DNA of 64,000 bases from Parvularcula dongshanensis (GTDB lineage: Bacteria; Pseudomonadota; Alphaproteobacteria; Caulobacterales; Parvularculaceae): contig NZ_JACHOB010000002.1 of assembly GCF_014199615.1 (NCBI RefSeq), forward strand, positions 124,001-188,000. The letters are read 5' to 3'. The notes beneath the pieces were generated by a model. The model had not been told where the DNA came from. It did no database searches and worked only from the letters and a program-made list of their open reading frames with translations. Of the stretch, positions 33,668 to 43,716 are shown piece after piece. Position 1 is the stretch's first letter. Every line of letters starts with the position of its first letter. The position numbers and the translations under genes were made by a program.

Positions 33668-35188
33668 ATGAATGTCCGCCATAAGTTCAGTATCGTCCTG
33701 ATGCTCGGTGCCTGCGCAACGAATCCTTATAGCGCCAGGGAAACCTCGTCCGCCGTTACACCGGTCGACCTAGTCGAGCCTATCGTGCCTGGGGCCACCG
33801 GCATCGTCGCGAAGAATGACGTCATCGTCGTCGGGTCTGCGCGGCCCCGCTACGTCGCCGTCATCGACGAGGACAGCCACGCCGGCACCTGGACAATCCC
33901 CGCCGGAACGCCGTTCTTCGCCGCCCTTCTCGGCGCGAAGACATCCGATACAGCTCTGCCAAGCGATACGAGCAAGATAGCCTGGTGTGACAGCCGCGAG
34001 CCGGGCACGTTCGGTCGAAGCGCCATTCCCTGCCTACGCGATCGCGATGGCGACGGTGCGTTCGATGAGTTGATGCAGTCGCAGACGCTCGGCGGAACCA
34101 TCTCAAATACGGCGTTGGCTTGGTCTCCGATCGTCCAGATTCGCGACCTCGCCGAACCCATACCTTACCGCCGTCTAGACCAAGGTGCCGGGCCGGCGCG
34201 TAAGATCGGGTACCGGCGGTGCGGGGACGACACCCCGGCGCGCTTCGCGAGCGTCATCGAAAGGCACGATGGCAAGTGGACGAGTGCGGGGCGCTGTCCG
34301 TTCGGCGAACGACAGGAGGACGGAAACCTCGTCGTCGATACGCTCGTCCTCAAGACGGAAGAAGCAAGCGACGCCCTTGCCTACGAAGTCGTCGAAGCCC
34401 CCAGCGCCGGCGCGCTTTACATCGAAGACAACAACGAGCCGTTCCAGTCCGCCGCCACGGCGAAGACGAAGATGCAGCGCGGCATCGAGAATCTGGTTGC
34501 GCTCGCGAAAGAACCCACTCTGGTCGCTCGAGCGGACCCAACTCTCGCGTCGGAGGGCGCTACACTCGAGGAAGGCGATGTCGTCCTCTCCGTGCCCGTA
34601 CGGCACGGCATCACCGGCGTGCTGACGAAGGAGGTCAAAGCCAAGGGCTGGATCAACATCGCCACTGCCCCGGTGCCTGCCGGAACGCCCGTCTACGGCA
34701 CTCCTCTCGTCAGCGCGGCGGGGATAATGCGCGGTGCAAAGATGGACTATACTTGGTGCGCGCCGCGACGGCGCGACAAAGGTGACGGCGCGTTCGGTTG
34801 GAGCACTGTTTGCTTTCCGCTGGGCCGCTGGGTTCCAAGCGAGGGCGATCTTCTGTCGACCCGACTAGGATATTCCGGCAGCACCTCCATGGCGTCCGCC
34901 GTCGACGTCGAGCGCCAGCCGACCGATGTCGGCATGACGTTGACCATGACTGTCGTGTTCCACGAGTGGAAGGAGAATGGCGCCGTCTTCGACATCTGGT
35001 TGGCCGAGCTTGGCGGGGAACGCCAACGGATAGCGAGAATGGATGCGCCTCTCACTAACGAAGGCGCGGCGTTGACGCTGGGCAGAAGCGATACCGTCGT
35101 TCGAGTGGCGCGCGAGGACGAAGCAGGCGAGTCGGCCGTTCTGACGAGGATCGAGACCGGGATCGGCAAAGGCGTCGGTATCTACTGA
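33668..35188 (+). CDS. Lipoprotein with two related halves, family not recognised
   Basis: 506 residues from ATG 33668. The N-terminus NVRHKFSIVLMLGAC is a lipoprotein signal (Cys16). The mature protein looks beta-rich and has two related segments. The first has PAGTP (78-82), WC (106-107), then Cys122; the second has PAGTP (337-341), WC (363-364), then Cys382. Each is followed by a long acidic or polar stretch. A Cys pair at 185/210 lies between them, so disulfides in the periplasm are likely. Codon use is visibly less GC-biased than in the neighbours, and the gene sits in a gene-poor stretch; recent gain is possible. I cannot name a function. Confidence 0.8.
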   Translation: MNVRHKFSIVLMLGACATNPYSARETSSAVTPVDLVEPIVPGATGIVAKNDVIVVGSARPRYVAVIDEDSHAGTWTIPAGTPFFAALLGAKTSDTALPSDTSKIAWCDSREPGTFGRSAIPCLRDRDGDGAFDELMQSQTLGGTISNTALAWSPIVQIRDLAEPIPYRRLDQGAGPARKIGYRRCGDDTPARFASVIERHDGKWTSAGRCPFGERQEDGNLVVDTLVLKTEEASDALAYEVVEAPSAGALYIEDNNEPFQSAATAKTKMQRGIENLVALAKEPTLVARADPTLASEGATLEEGDVVLSVPVRHGITGVLTKEVKAKGWINIATAPVPAGTPVYGTPLVSAAGIMRGAKMDYTWCAPRRRDKGDGAFGWSTVCFPLGRWVPSEGDLLSTRLGYSGSTSMASAVDVERQPTDVGMTLTMTVVFHEWKENGAVFDIWLAELGGERQRIARMDAPLTNEGAALTLGRSDTVVRVAREDEAGESAVLTRIETGIGKGVGIY

Positions 35189-35194
35189 AGAAAG

Positions 35195-35217
35195 ACCGGC
35201 GTTCCGCGCTCGCCGGT
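35195..35217 (+). terminator. Possible terminator hairpin after the two-repeat lipoprotein gene
   Basis: A 7-bp stem, ACCGGCG (35195-35201) with CGCCGGT (35211-35217), and a 9-nt loop lie 6 nt after the stop codon. No T-run follows, so termination would be weak or Rho-assisted. The remaining 227 nt up to purM show no gene. Confidence 0.4.
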
Positions 35218-35444
35218 TCGAAACGCGCTGCGGCGCGTGAATAGGTCCGGCTCTCCTTTCTCGATGAGTGGATGAGTGGGGTTGATGTTCCAGCAGCGGT
35301 GCATGGTCTCGTTCGGGAACGAGCAGGTCATTCTACCTCGAAGGCAACCGCCGAATGTGCAACCGCTACGGGGGTTTGCGTGGAGCTGGCTGGTACGGAC
35401 GCCGCACTCTGGACCCGCCTCGCGACTGCGCGTAACCCCGCCGC

Positions 35445-36440
35445 ATGAGCGAAGCGTACAAGCGTGCCGGTGTGGACATCGAGGCGGGGGACGCCCTGGT
35501 GCGGGCGATCTCGCCGATCGCCAAGGCGACGGCGCGGCCAGGGGCCGACGCCGCGCTGGGCGGCTTCGGCGGGCTCTTCGACCTCAAGGCGGCGGGCTAT
35601 GACGACCCGCTGCTGGTCTCCGGCACGGACGGCGTCGGCACGAAGCTGATGCTGGCCTTCGCCATGGGACGGCACGACACGATCGGGATCGACCTCGTCG
35701 CGATGTGCGCCAACGACGTCCTTGCGCAGGGCGCGGAGCCTTTGTTCTTCCTCGACTACTTCGCGACCGGCAAGCTCGAGCCCGGCATTGCGGAGGCGGT
35801 CGTCGCCGGCATCGCCGAGGGCTGCAAACGCGCGGGCTGCACCCTGATCGGCGGCGAGACGGCCGAGATGCCGGGCATGTACGAGCCCGGGCATTACGAC
35901 CTCGCCGGGTTCTGCGTCGGCGCCGTCGACCGGGCCCGCCTCCTGCCCCGGACGGGCGACATGGCGCCAGGCGACGTGCTGATCGGCCTGCCGTCCTCCG
36001 GCGCCCACTCGAACGGCTACAGCCTGATCCGGCGTATCGTCGCCGATCAGGGACTCCTTTGGGACGACGCCTCGCCCTTCGGCGAGGGCACGATCGGCGA
36101 CGCCTTCCTGACGCCGACGCGGCTCTACGTCAGCGACGTCCTGCCCCTCCTGCGCGGCGGCGCGGTGAAGGGCTTCGCGCACATCACCGGCGGCGGGCTG
36201 ACCGACAACGTGCCGCGCGCCCTGCCCGAAGGGCTGACCCCCGCCTATGACGACGCCGCCCTCGCCCTGCCCCCGCTCTTCTCGTGGCTCAAGGAGGCGG
36301 GCGGCCTCTCGGAAGCCGAGGTTCGGCGCACCTTCAACGCGGGCATCGGCGCGGCGCTGATCGTCGCGCCGGAGAGGGTCGACGCCGTCCTCTCCGCCTG
36401 CGCCGACGCGAAGGCGATCGGCGAGCTGCGGCCTGCATGA
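35445..36440 (+). CDS. purM: Phosphoribosylformylglycinamidine cyclo-ligase (AIR synthase)
   Basis: A 331-residue enzyme with the N-terminal [20 protein letters not shown] and [29 protein letters not shown], and the [11 protein letters not shown] loop. It closes the imidazole ring of AIR with ATP in purine synthesis. It starts at ATG 35445 and overlaps purN as ATGA, the common purMN arrangement. Confidence 0.97.
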   Translation: MSEAYKRAGVDIEAGDALVRAISPIAKATARPGADAALGGFGGLFDLKAAGYDDPLLVSGTDGVGTKLMLAFAMGRHDTIGIDLVAMCANDVLAQGAEPLFFLDYFATGKLEPGIAEAVVAGIAEGCKRAGCTLIGGETAEMPGMYEPGHYDLAGFCVGAVDRARLLPRTGDMAPGDVLIGLPSSGAHSNGYSLIRRIVADQGLLWDDASPFGEGTIGDAFLTPTRLYVSDVLPLLRGGAVKGFAHITGGGLTDNVPRALPEGLTPAYDDAALALPPLFSWLKEAGGLSEAEVRRTFNAGIGAALIVAPERVDAVLSACADAKAIGELRPA

Positions 36441-37045
36441 CGGCGCGGGTCGCCGTCCTCATCTCAGGTTCCGGCAGCAACCTTCAGGCGCTGCTGGAGG
36501 CTTGCGCCGACGAGGCGTTTCCCGCGGAGATCGTGAAGGTCGTCTCGAACCGGCCGGGCGTCTACGGCCTCGAGCGGGCGGCCGCAGCGGGCGTCCGGAC
36601 CGAGGTCATCGACCACAAAGCCTATGAAGGCCGGGCGCCCTTCGAGGCGGCGTTGCGCGGCTCGCTCGAGGAGGCCGCGCCGGACGTGATCTGCCTTGCG
36701 GGCTTCATGCGGGTCCTCGCGGCGGACTTCGTCCGCGCCTTCGAGGGACGGATGCTGAACATCCACCCGAGCCTCCTGCCCGCCTTCCGCGGTCTCCACA
36801 CTCACCGGCAGGCGCTGGAGGCGGGCGTGAAGATCGCGGGCTGCACGGTACACGTCGTCACGCCCGCGCTCGACGACGGGCCGATCGTCGGCCAGGCGGC
36901 CGTGCCGGTCCTGCCGGGCGATACCGAAGACAGCCTCGCCGCGCGCATCCTGAAGGCGGAGCACAGGCTCTATCCGGCGGCGCTCCGGGCCTTCGTCGAG
37001 AAGCGCGCGGCGGAAGCCGAAGGCGCTTCGCTCTTCGTGGTCTGA
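36437..37045 (+). CDS. purN: Phosphoribosylglycinamide formyltransferase
   Basis: A 202-residue formyltransferase. [19 protein letters not shown] binds GAR phosphate, [15 protein letters not shown] and [17 protein letters not shown] carry the catalytic Asn and His, and the catalytic Asp is in [13 protein letters not shown]. It uses 10-formyl-tetrahydrofolate to formylate GAR. It is translationally coupled to purM and ends 3 nt before the convergent gene at 37049. Confidence 0.97.
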   Translation: MTARVAVLISGSGSNLQALLEACADEAFPAEIVKVVSNRPGVYGLERAAAAGVRTEVIDHKAYEGRAPFEAALRGSLEEAAPDVICLAGFMRVLAADFVRAFEGRMLNIHPSLLPAFRGLHTHRQALEAGVKIAGCTVHVVTPALDDGPIVGQAAVPVLPGDTEDSLAARILKAEHRLYPAALRAFVEKRAAEAEGASLFVV

Positions 37046-37048
37046 ACG

Positions 37049-37771
37049 TCAGAGCAGGCGCGAGACGGTCTGCTTGACCTCTTCGAAGGGCATGTCGACC
37101 ACGTCGCCGTCCTGCGGCTCGCCGAGGGCGAGGCTGATCGCCTCCCAGGCGTCGGGCGCGTCGACGTAAGGGGTATCGCCGATGCCCGCGAGGCGCTGCC
37201 CCTTGGCCTCGAACTCCGTGACGTTGCCCGAGCCCAGGAGCTTCAGCCAGCGCCAGTTGCCGCGGTGCATGTCGCCGTTGACGTAGAGGAACCAGCGCGG
37301 GTCGTCCCCCGTGCCGTCGACGTCGAAGTAGAGGGTCCGGCCGTCGCCCGAATCGGCGAGGACGATGACGCCGTGCTCGTGCTCGTAGAAGGAAGGCCGC
37401 GTCTTCAGCAGGAGGTCCGCCGCCACGCCCCGTCCCGCCTTGAGGTCGGCCTTGGCCTGGCGCTGGGCGGTCATGTGCCGGGCATACGCTTCGCGGATGT
37501 CGTGCCGGTTCACGTACCAGGCGCCGAGCAGGAAGGCGATCGCGGTCAGGCCGAACGTGCCCGCGACCTCGACCATGGTGGTGAAGTCCGACACGGCGTA
37601 GACGAAGGCGACGAGGATCGGCCCGATCAACGCCGCCGCCGCGGCCACGGGTTGCCTGAACCCTGCCAGGTGCTCCTTCAGGAACTCGCCCCAGCTCTCC
37701 GAGAACGCGGCGCGCTCGGCCAGGCGCCGGGTCACGCTCTCAGGCAGATCGACCGTAGCAACCCTGAGCAT
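37049..37771 (-). CDS. Hypothetical membrane protein with soluble C-terminal domain
   Basis: A 240-residue protein. A soluble N-terminus is followed by two adjacent membrane helices (AAAALIGPILVAFVYAVS and VAGTFGLTAIAFLLGAWYV). A cytoplasmic or periplasmic domain with YEHEHGVIVLADSGDGRTLY, FDVDGTGDDPRWFLYVNGDM and NWRWLKLLGSGNV follows. The second part looks like a small mixed beta domain. I do not recognise a family. It is convergent with purN and has its own start; no operon partner is evident. Confidence 0.75.
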   Translation of the reverse strand: MLRVATVDLPESVTRRLAERAAFSESWGEFLKEHLAGFRQPVAAAAALIGPILVAFVYAVSDFTTMVEVAGTFGLTAIAFLLGAWYVNRHDIREAYARHMTAQRQAKADLKAGRGVAADLLLKTRPSFYEHEHGVIVLADSGDGRTLYFDVDGTGDDPRWFLYVNGDMHRGNWRWLKLLGSGNVTEFEAKGQRLAGIGDTPYVDAPDAWEAISLALGEPQDGDVVDMPFEEVKQTVSRLL

Positions 37772-37849
37772 GACCCCGTTCCGCGCGACTGGACCGGTGT
37801 CCTAGCCACGCGGGGTTTCCGGCCTCTTAAGGTTGTCCCGGAATCGAGG

Positions 37850-38146
37850 TCAGACCCGATGGGCTTCGAAGGGCGCGTTGCCGAAGGCGCCGAGCTTGAC
37901 CGTGCCGTTGATCATGTCGCCGGATTCCTTGCCTTCGAAGGACAAGGTCAGCGGCATCGGCTTGGTCACGTCGACGTCCCACATGGCGGTGTCGTCCTCG
38001 ACCCGTCCGTTCTTGATCGGCACGGAGTCGCCGCCCTGCTCCATCGTCCCGGACAGCGTGCCGCCCGCCTCTTCGAGGGTCAGGATGCCCTCCTGCCTGC
38101 CCATGGGGGTGTTGATGGTGACGTTGTACTTGCCGCTCAGCGCCAT
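37850..38146 (-). CDS. Conserved hypothetical small beta-rich protein
   Basis: A 98-residue protein, with AAGGAG before the ATG. It alternates short strands: GKYNVTINTPMGRQEGILTL, GGTLSGTMEQGGDSVPI, NGRVEDDTAMWDVDV, LTLSFEGKESGDMINGTVKL, ending GAFGNAPFEAHRV. Proteins of this pattern occur widely as small cytosolic domains that fold as a lipocalin-like barrel. No ligand is known. No signal peptide. Confidence 0.8.
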   Translation of the reverse strand: MALSGKYNVTINTPMGRQEGILTLEEAGGTLSGTMEQGGDSVPIKNGRVEDDTAMWDVDVTKPMPLTLSFEGKESGDMINGTVKLGAFGNAPFEAHRV

Positions 38147-38244
38147 GGGGGGCTCCTTCTCGCTTCACTCTCGTAGCTAGGACGAGGACGCGCTGCGGGC
38201 CAGTGAGGACCGCAGCGCATGTCCGCTATTCGCCGTATCGATGA

Positions 38245-39663
<1,419 letters not shown>

Positions 39664-39829
39664 AGGGGGCGCTTAGCGGCTAGAAACCGGATTGCCGAGA
39701 GGCTTGCGAGCCCGCGCGGGACTCAGATGCAGCGGGATGCGCAGGCCGCCCGGCCGCCGCGGGGCTGACGAGGCGCATGGTCCGCATGCCCCGGCGCCGC
39801 TAGACTGCGGAAAAAATCCGGGAGGACTC

Positions 39830-41083
39830 ATGAAGATCGCCGCTCTCTTCGCCGCCGTCACGGTCGTCGCCGCCCTGCCCGCCGCCGCTGCCGCCCAGAC
39901 GGACCCCGCACCGGACGAGCCGCTGAAGATCAGCAAGGAGCGGATCGGCAAGGCGCTCAACGGCGTCCTCGAGCGCGGCGAGGCCATGGGGCTCGTCGCC
40001 CGCGTCTATCAGGACGGCGAGAAGGTCTACGAGGCCGCGTTCGGCGAGGCGGACCTCGAGGCGAACGAATCGATGGCGCAGGACACGCTGTTCCGCATCT
40101 ACTCGATGACGAAGCCCATCACCGGCGTCGCGCTGATGACGCTCTACGAGCAGGGGCTCTTCGACCTCGACGACCCGATCACGGACTACGTGCCCGAGTT
40201 CGAGGACGTGCGGGTCTTCGAAGGCCTGGACGAGGACGGCGAGCCGATCCTCGTCGCGCCCGAGCGGATGCCGACCGTGCGCGACTTCACGCGCCACACG
40301 GCGGGGCTCGGCGGCGGCGACATCGGGGGCTACCCGCAACGGGCCTATGAAGAGGCGGGCGTGCGGGACATGGACATCACCCTGGAAGAGGAGGTCCGCC
40401 GGCTCGCCAGCGTCCCCCTCGCCTATCAGCCCGGGACGCAGTGGCACTACTCCGACGCGGTCGAGGTCCAGGCGTTGATGGTCGAGCGGCTGTCCGGCAT
40501 GCCGTTCGACGCGTACGTCCAGAAGACGATCCTCGACCCCCTCGACATGAAGGATACGGGCTACGTCGTCCCCGAAGAGGACCGCGACCGGCTGGCCGAG
40601 GTCTACACCTTCGAGGACGGCGAGCTGGTCCCAGCGACGGGCGAAGCCTCTCTCGCCTTCAACCTCTCCGAGCACGCGCTGACGCCGGGAAGTTGGGGCC
40701 TCGTCTCGACCATCCGCGACTACTCCCGCTTCGCCCGGATGCTGCTCGGCGAGGGCACGTTCGAGGAGGTCACGATCCTGAAGCCCGAGACGGTCGAGCT
40801 GATGGCGACGGACGCCCTGCCGGATGGTTTGACCGACACGCACTTCCTGCCGAACAAGGGACAGGTCGGCTTCGGCATCGACTTCGCGGTGCGCACGGCG
40901 CCGCCCGCGAGCCCCGACGAGAACGTCGGCGCGATCGGCGAGTTCACCTGGGACGGCTACGCGAGCACGCTCTTCTGGGTGGACCCCGCCAACGACCTCA
41001 CGGCGCTGATCTTCTACCAGATCGTGCCCTTCGACGACACGCCGCAGAAGGCGTTCCGCAAGGCGGTCTACGGGGCGGACTGA
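39830..41083 (+). CDS. Secreted serine hydrolase (class C beta-lactamase fold)
   Basis: A 417-residue protein starting at ATG 39830 with GGGAGG upstream. A signal peptide (MKIAALFAAVTVVAALPAAA, cut near AQT) exports it. The nucleophile motif SxxK is in RIYSMTKPITGVALM, the second motif Tyr is in WHYSDAVEVQAL, and TRHTAGLGGG precedes it. A distal GYASTLFWVDP supplies the third-motif region. Members include esterases, D-Ala-D-Ala peptidases and lactonase-like enzymes; a true beta-lactamase is unlikely. Substrate unknown. Confidence 0.9.
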   Translation: MKIAALFAAVTVVAALPAAAAAQTDPAPDEPLKISKERIGKALNGVLERGEAMGLVARVYQDGEKVYEAAFGEADLEANESMAQDTLFRIYSMTKPITGVALMTLYEQGLFDLDDPITDYVPEFEDVRVFEGLDEDGEPILVAPERMPTVRDFTRHTAGLGGGDIGGYPQRAYEEAGVRDMDITLEEEVRRLASVPLAYQPGTQWHYSDAVEVQALMVERLSGMPFDAYVQKTILDPLDMKDTGYVVPEEDRDRLAEVYTFEDGELVPATGEASLAFNLSEHALTPGSWGLVSTIRDYSRFARMLLGEGTFEEVTILKPETVELMATDALPDGLTDTHFLPNKGQVGFGIDFAVRTAPPASPDENVGAIGEFTWDGYASTLFWVDPANDLTALIFYQIVPFDDTPQKAFRKAVYGAD

Positions 41084-41143
41084 GACGCGGAGGGAACGGC
41101 CGGGGCACGCGTCCTGTTGGCGCTCTCGATATAGGAGGGACCT

Positions 41144-41320
41144 ATGGGACTACTCGGCTTCGCCATTCTCTGCGTCGTGATCGCCGTCATCGCCGGCGCG
41201 CTCGGCTTCACCGGCATCGCGCGGGGCGCCGCGAACATCGCGCGGATCATCTTCGCGATCTTCCTCGTGCTCGCGCTGATCATCTTCTGCCTGGTCGCGC
41301 TCGGGGTCGCGGCGGCCTGA
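41144..41320 (+). CDS. DUF1328 small membrane protein
   Basis: A 58-residue protein with AGGAGGGA directly upstream of ATG 41144. Two membrane helices (LLGFAILCVVIAVIAGALGF and IFAIFLVLALIIFCLVAL) flank the family motif TGIARGAANIARI. DUF1328 (YtjA type) proteins are common in proteobacteria, often stress-induced, and of unknown function. It is monocistronic and convergent with the DUF1178 gene 12 nt away. Confidence 0.9.
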   Translation: MGLLGFAILCVVIAVIAGALGFTGIARGAANIARIIFAIFLVLALIIFCLVALGVAAA

Positions 41321-41332
41321 GCGAGGGGCGGC

Positions 41333-41782
41333 TCAGTTGAGCTTCTTCTTGACCTCGTCGGGCGTCGGCTCGGGCTGCGGGAGGGGGGCGATGGTGACGC
41401 CCTCCTCGACCAGGGCCTTCGCCTCGTCCGGCGTCGCCTCCCCGTAGATGGGGCGGTCCTTCGCCTCGCCGTAGTGGATCTTGCGCGCCTCCTCGGGGAA
41501 GCGCTTGCCGACGCCCTCGAAGTTCTTGTGGACGTAGTCGCGGGCCTTCCGTGCGCTCTCGTTGATCGCCTGCCTGACGACGGAGAGGCGCTCTTCCGCG
41601 GCGGCCTCGGAGCGGCGGCTGGTCGCGACGTAGGGCGCCATCAGCGCCTTGCCGACCTCGGACGAGCCGCAGACCGGACAGGCCAGGAGGCCCTTCTGCG
41701 CCTGCGCGTCGTAGTCGGCGCTGTTCGAGAACCACCCCTCGAACCGGTGCGCGTCGTCACACTTCAGGGCGTATTTGATCAT
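41333..41782 (-). CDS. DUF1178 family protein
   Basis: A 149-residue protein with the family N-terminus IKYALKCDDAHRFEGWFSNS, one CxxC (LACPVCGSSEVGKALMAP) and the stretch RDYVHKNFEGVGKRFPEEAR followed by GEATPDEAKAL. The single CxxC plus the Cys8 region may form a metal-binding ribbon. Function unknown. It overlaps the nitrilase gene by 4 nt at its start and ends the ComF-grxC-nitrilase-DUF1178 block, a very common alphaproteobacterial order. Confidence 0.95.
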   Translation of the reverse strand: MIKYALKCDDAHRFEGWFSNSADYDAQAQKGLLACPVCGSSEVGKALMAPYVATSRRSEAAAEERLSVVRQAINESARKARDYVHKNFEGVGKRFPEEARKIHYGEAKDRPIYGEATPDEAKALVEEGVTIAPLPQPEPTPDEVKKKLN

Positions 41783-42612
41783 GCCTTATAGGTGCGCAGG
41801 ATCGGTGCCGTTTCAAGCTGCAGGGCGGGGATACGGGCCCTGGTGTCGCCGACGCGCGACAGGTCGAGATCGGCGAAGAGGAGCCCCGGCTCGTCGTCCT
41901 CCTTGCGTGCGATCACCGTGCCCCAGGGGTCGACCACGAGGCTGTGCCCGTAGGTGACCCGGCCGTCCTCGTGCTCGCCGCCTTGCGCCGGGGCGAGGAC
42001 GAAGGACCCCGTCTCGATCGCGCGCGCGCGCAGGAGGACCTCCCAATGCGCCTGCCCCGTCGGCACCGTGAACGCGGCGGGTACGCAGAGGACGTTGGCG
42101 CCGCTCCGGGCGAGCCGCCGGTAGAGGGCGGGGAAGCGCAGGTCGTAGCAGATCGAGAGCCCGAGCACGGCCTCGCCCGCATGCGCGATCACGGCCTCCG
42201 CCCCCGGCGCGTAGGTCGAGGACTCCTTCCAGCTCTCCCCCGTCGGCAAGTCCACGTCGAAGAGGTGGACCTTGTCGTAGTGCGCGATCCGGCCGTTCGG
42301 GCCGAAGAGGATCGAGCGGTTCGCCGCCTGCCTCTGTCCCGGCTCGGCGTTCAGCACCACCGCGACCGAGCCGATCAGGAGGTGGATGCCGAGCTCGCGC
42401 GCGAGCGCTTCGAAGCGGGCGACCGCCTCCGGCTCTCCGACGGGCAGCGTCTCGAAGAGGCGGCGGGGCCGTTTGTCGACGACGAGCGTCATCTCGGGCG
42501 TCGCGACGAGGGACGCCCCCTGCTTCGCGGCGTCGCGGACGCAGCGCTCGACGTCGCGCGCATTGGCGGCCGGGTCGAGCCCGGAGCGCATCTGGACGAG
42601 GGCCGTTCGCAC
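41779..42612 (-). CDS. Carbon-nitrogen hydrolase (Nit2/omega-amidase type)
   Basis: A 277-residue nitrilase-superfamily enzyme starting at GTG 42612. The catalytic Glu is in VATPEMTLVVD, Lys in HYDKVHLFDVDLP and Cys in LGLSICYDLRFPALYRRLA. This branch includes omega-amidase and the deaminated-glutathione amidase that repairs glutathione by-products. Its place 3 nt after the glutaredoxin gene supports a glutathione-related repair role; that is inference from context. Confidence 0.93.
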   Translation of the reverse strand: MRTALVQMRSGLDPAANARDVERCVRDAAKQGASLVATPEMTLVVDKRPRRLFETLPVGEPEAVARFEALARELGIHLLIGSVAVVLNAEPGQRQAANRSILFGPNGRIAHYDKVHLFDVDLPTGESWKESSTYAPGAEAVIAHAGEAVLGLSICYDLRFPALYRRLARSGANVLCVPAAFTVPTGQAHWEVLLRARAIETGSFVLAPAQGGEHEDGRVTYGHSLVVDPWGTVIARKEDDEPGLLFADLDLSRVGDTRARIPALQLETAPILRTYKA

Positions 42613-42615
42613 GGG

Positions 42616-42873
42616 TCAGTCCGCCAGCATCGGGTCGAGCTTGCCCGCTTGGTCCAACGCGTAGAGGTCGTCGTACCCGCCCACATGCGTGTCGCCGATG
42701 AAGATCTGCGGGAAGGTCGCCCGGCCACCCGAGCGCTGCACCATCTCGGCCTTCTTCTCGCGGTCGAAGGCGGCGGGGATGTCGGTGAAGTCCACGCCTT
42801 TTTGTTTCAGCAGCTTCTCGGCACGGGCGCAGTAAGGGCAGAACGCCTTGGTGTAGAGGGTGACGGGCTTCAT
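42616..42873 (-). CDS. grxC: Glutaredoxin 3
   Basis: An 85-residue thioredoxin-fold protein with the dithiol site CPYCARAEKLL at residues 11-21, the cis-Pro in RATFPQIFIGDTHVGGYDDL and a short C-terminal helix. It reduces protein disulfides and ribonucleotide reductase with glutathione. It lies between comF and the nitrilase gene. Confidence 0.96.
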   Translation of the reverse strand: MKPVTLYTKAFCPYCARAEKLLKQKGVDFTDIPAAFDREKKAEMVQRSGGRATFPQIFIGDTHVGGYDDLYALDQAGKLDPMLAD

Positions 42874-42930
42874 GCGCGGTCCTTTGCGTTAAGGGGGTTC
42901 GAGGCGCGAACACCGTGCGTAGCGAGGCGT

Positions 42931-43716
42931 TCAGCCGCGGACCACCCTCGCGAGGGTCAGGGCCGTCACCTCAGCTGCGCCGGCCCGCCTGAGCGCCCGG
43001 GCGCAGGAAAGAAGCGTCGCACCGGAAGTCAGGACGTCGTCGACGAGGACGAAGCGCCCCGCCTCGGCGCCGCGCCGCGCCGCGAAGGCACCCGCGACGT
43101 TCCGGCGGCGGGCGGCGGGGCTCAGGCCCTTCTGCTTCGGTGTCGCTTTCAACCGGGCAAGGAGGCGGGCGTCGTGCGGCAGGCCGGTGAGCTTCGAAAG
43201 AGCGCCCGTCAGCAGGGCCGCCTGATTGTAGCGCCGCGCGGCGAGACGGCGCCGATGGAGCGGCACGGGAACGAGCGTCACCCCCGTCGTCAGAAGCTCC
43301 TCCCCGCAGCGGGCGAGGAGGCGAGCCAGGGCCGGTACGCCATCGTGCCGGTCGCCGTATTTGAGCGCGAGGATGAGCGGCGCGCTCTCCTCGTCGTAGC
43401 GCAGGGCGCAGCGGAGGCGGTCGAGCCGGCCCTTGCCCGTCAGCCGCCCCGGGAAGCCGGTCGTCGCGGCGCAAGCCATGCAGAGCGGCGCGGCCGGATC
43501 GGTCAGGGCGAAGGGCAGGCCGCAGGCATCGCACCAGGGCGGTGCGATCATCTCCGCCCGCGCCCAGGCGGCCGCCGAGAAGGCCCCGTGGCTCGTCACC
43601 GCCTCGCCTGTCAGCGGGCAGACGGGCGGGTAGACGAGGTCGAGGAGACGCCGACCGGCTTGGCCGAACGCTCTGGCAGGGCCATGTGGCGGGTACGCTG
43701 CCTCCGGCCTCTCCAT
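42931..43716 (-). CDS. ComF family protein (phosphoribosyltransferase fold)
   Basis: 261 residues from ATG 43716; a further 16 codons upstream would run into the divergent gene. The N-terminus has a zinc-ribbon region (VYPPVCPLTGEAV, then WCDACGLPF and LCMACAATT). The PRTase core has LKYGDRHDGVPALARLLA, LVPVPLHRRRLAARRYNQAA and the PRPP loop VLVDDVLTSGATLLSCA. It is related to the DNA-uptake protein ComFC, but in most alphaproteobacteria its role is not established. The ATG shares the palindrome CATG with the start of the opposite-strand methyltransferase gene. Confidence 0.93.
   Translation of the reverse strand: MERPEAAYPPHGPARAFGQAGRRLLDLVYPPVCPLTGEAVTSHGAFSAAAWARAEMIAPPWCDACGLPFALTDPAAPLCMACAATTGFPGRLTGKGRLDRLRCALRYDEESAPLILALKYGDRHDGVPALARLLARCGEELLTTGVTLVPVPLHRRRLAARRYNQAALLTGALSKLTGLPHDARLLARLKATPKQKGLSPAARRRNVAGAFAARRGAEAGRFVLVDDVLTSGATLLSCARALRRAGAAEVTALTLARVVRG

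Noticed and set aside
39776-39802. Possible third copy of the intergenic element (GCATGGTCCGC near lpdA)
   Set aside because: Only a short stretch is similar; neither the 23-nt core nor the second block is present.
39830-41083. Antibiotic-resistance beta-lactamase
   Set aside because: The fold motifs fit, but the whole protein resembles general serine hydrolases, and there is no ampR-like neighbour or mobile element.
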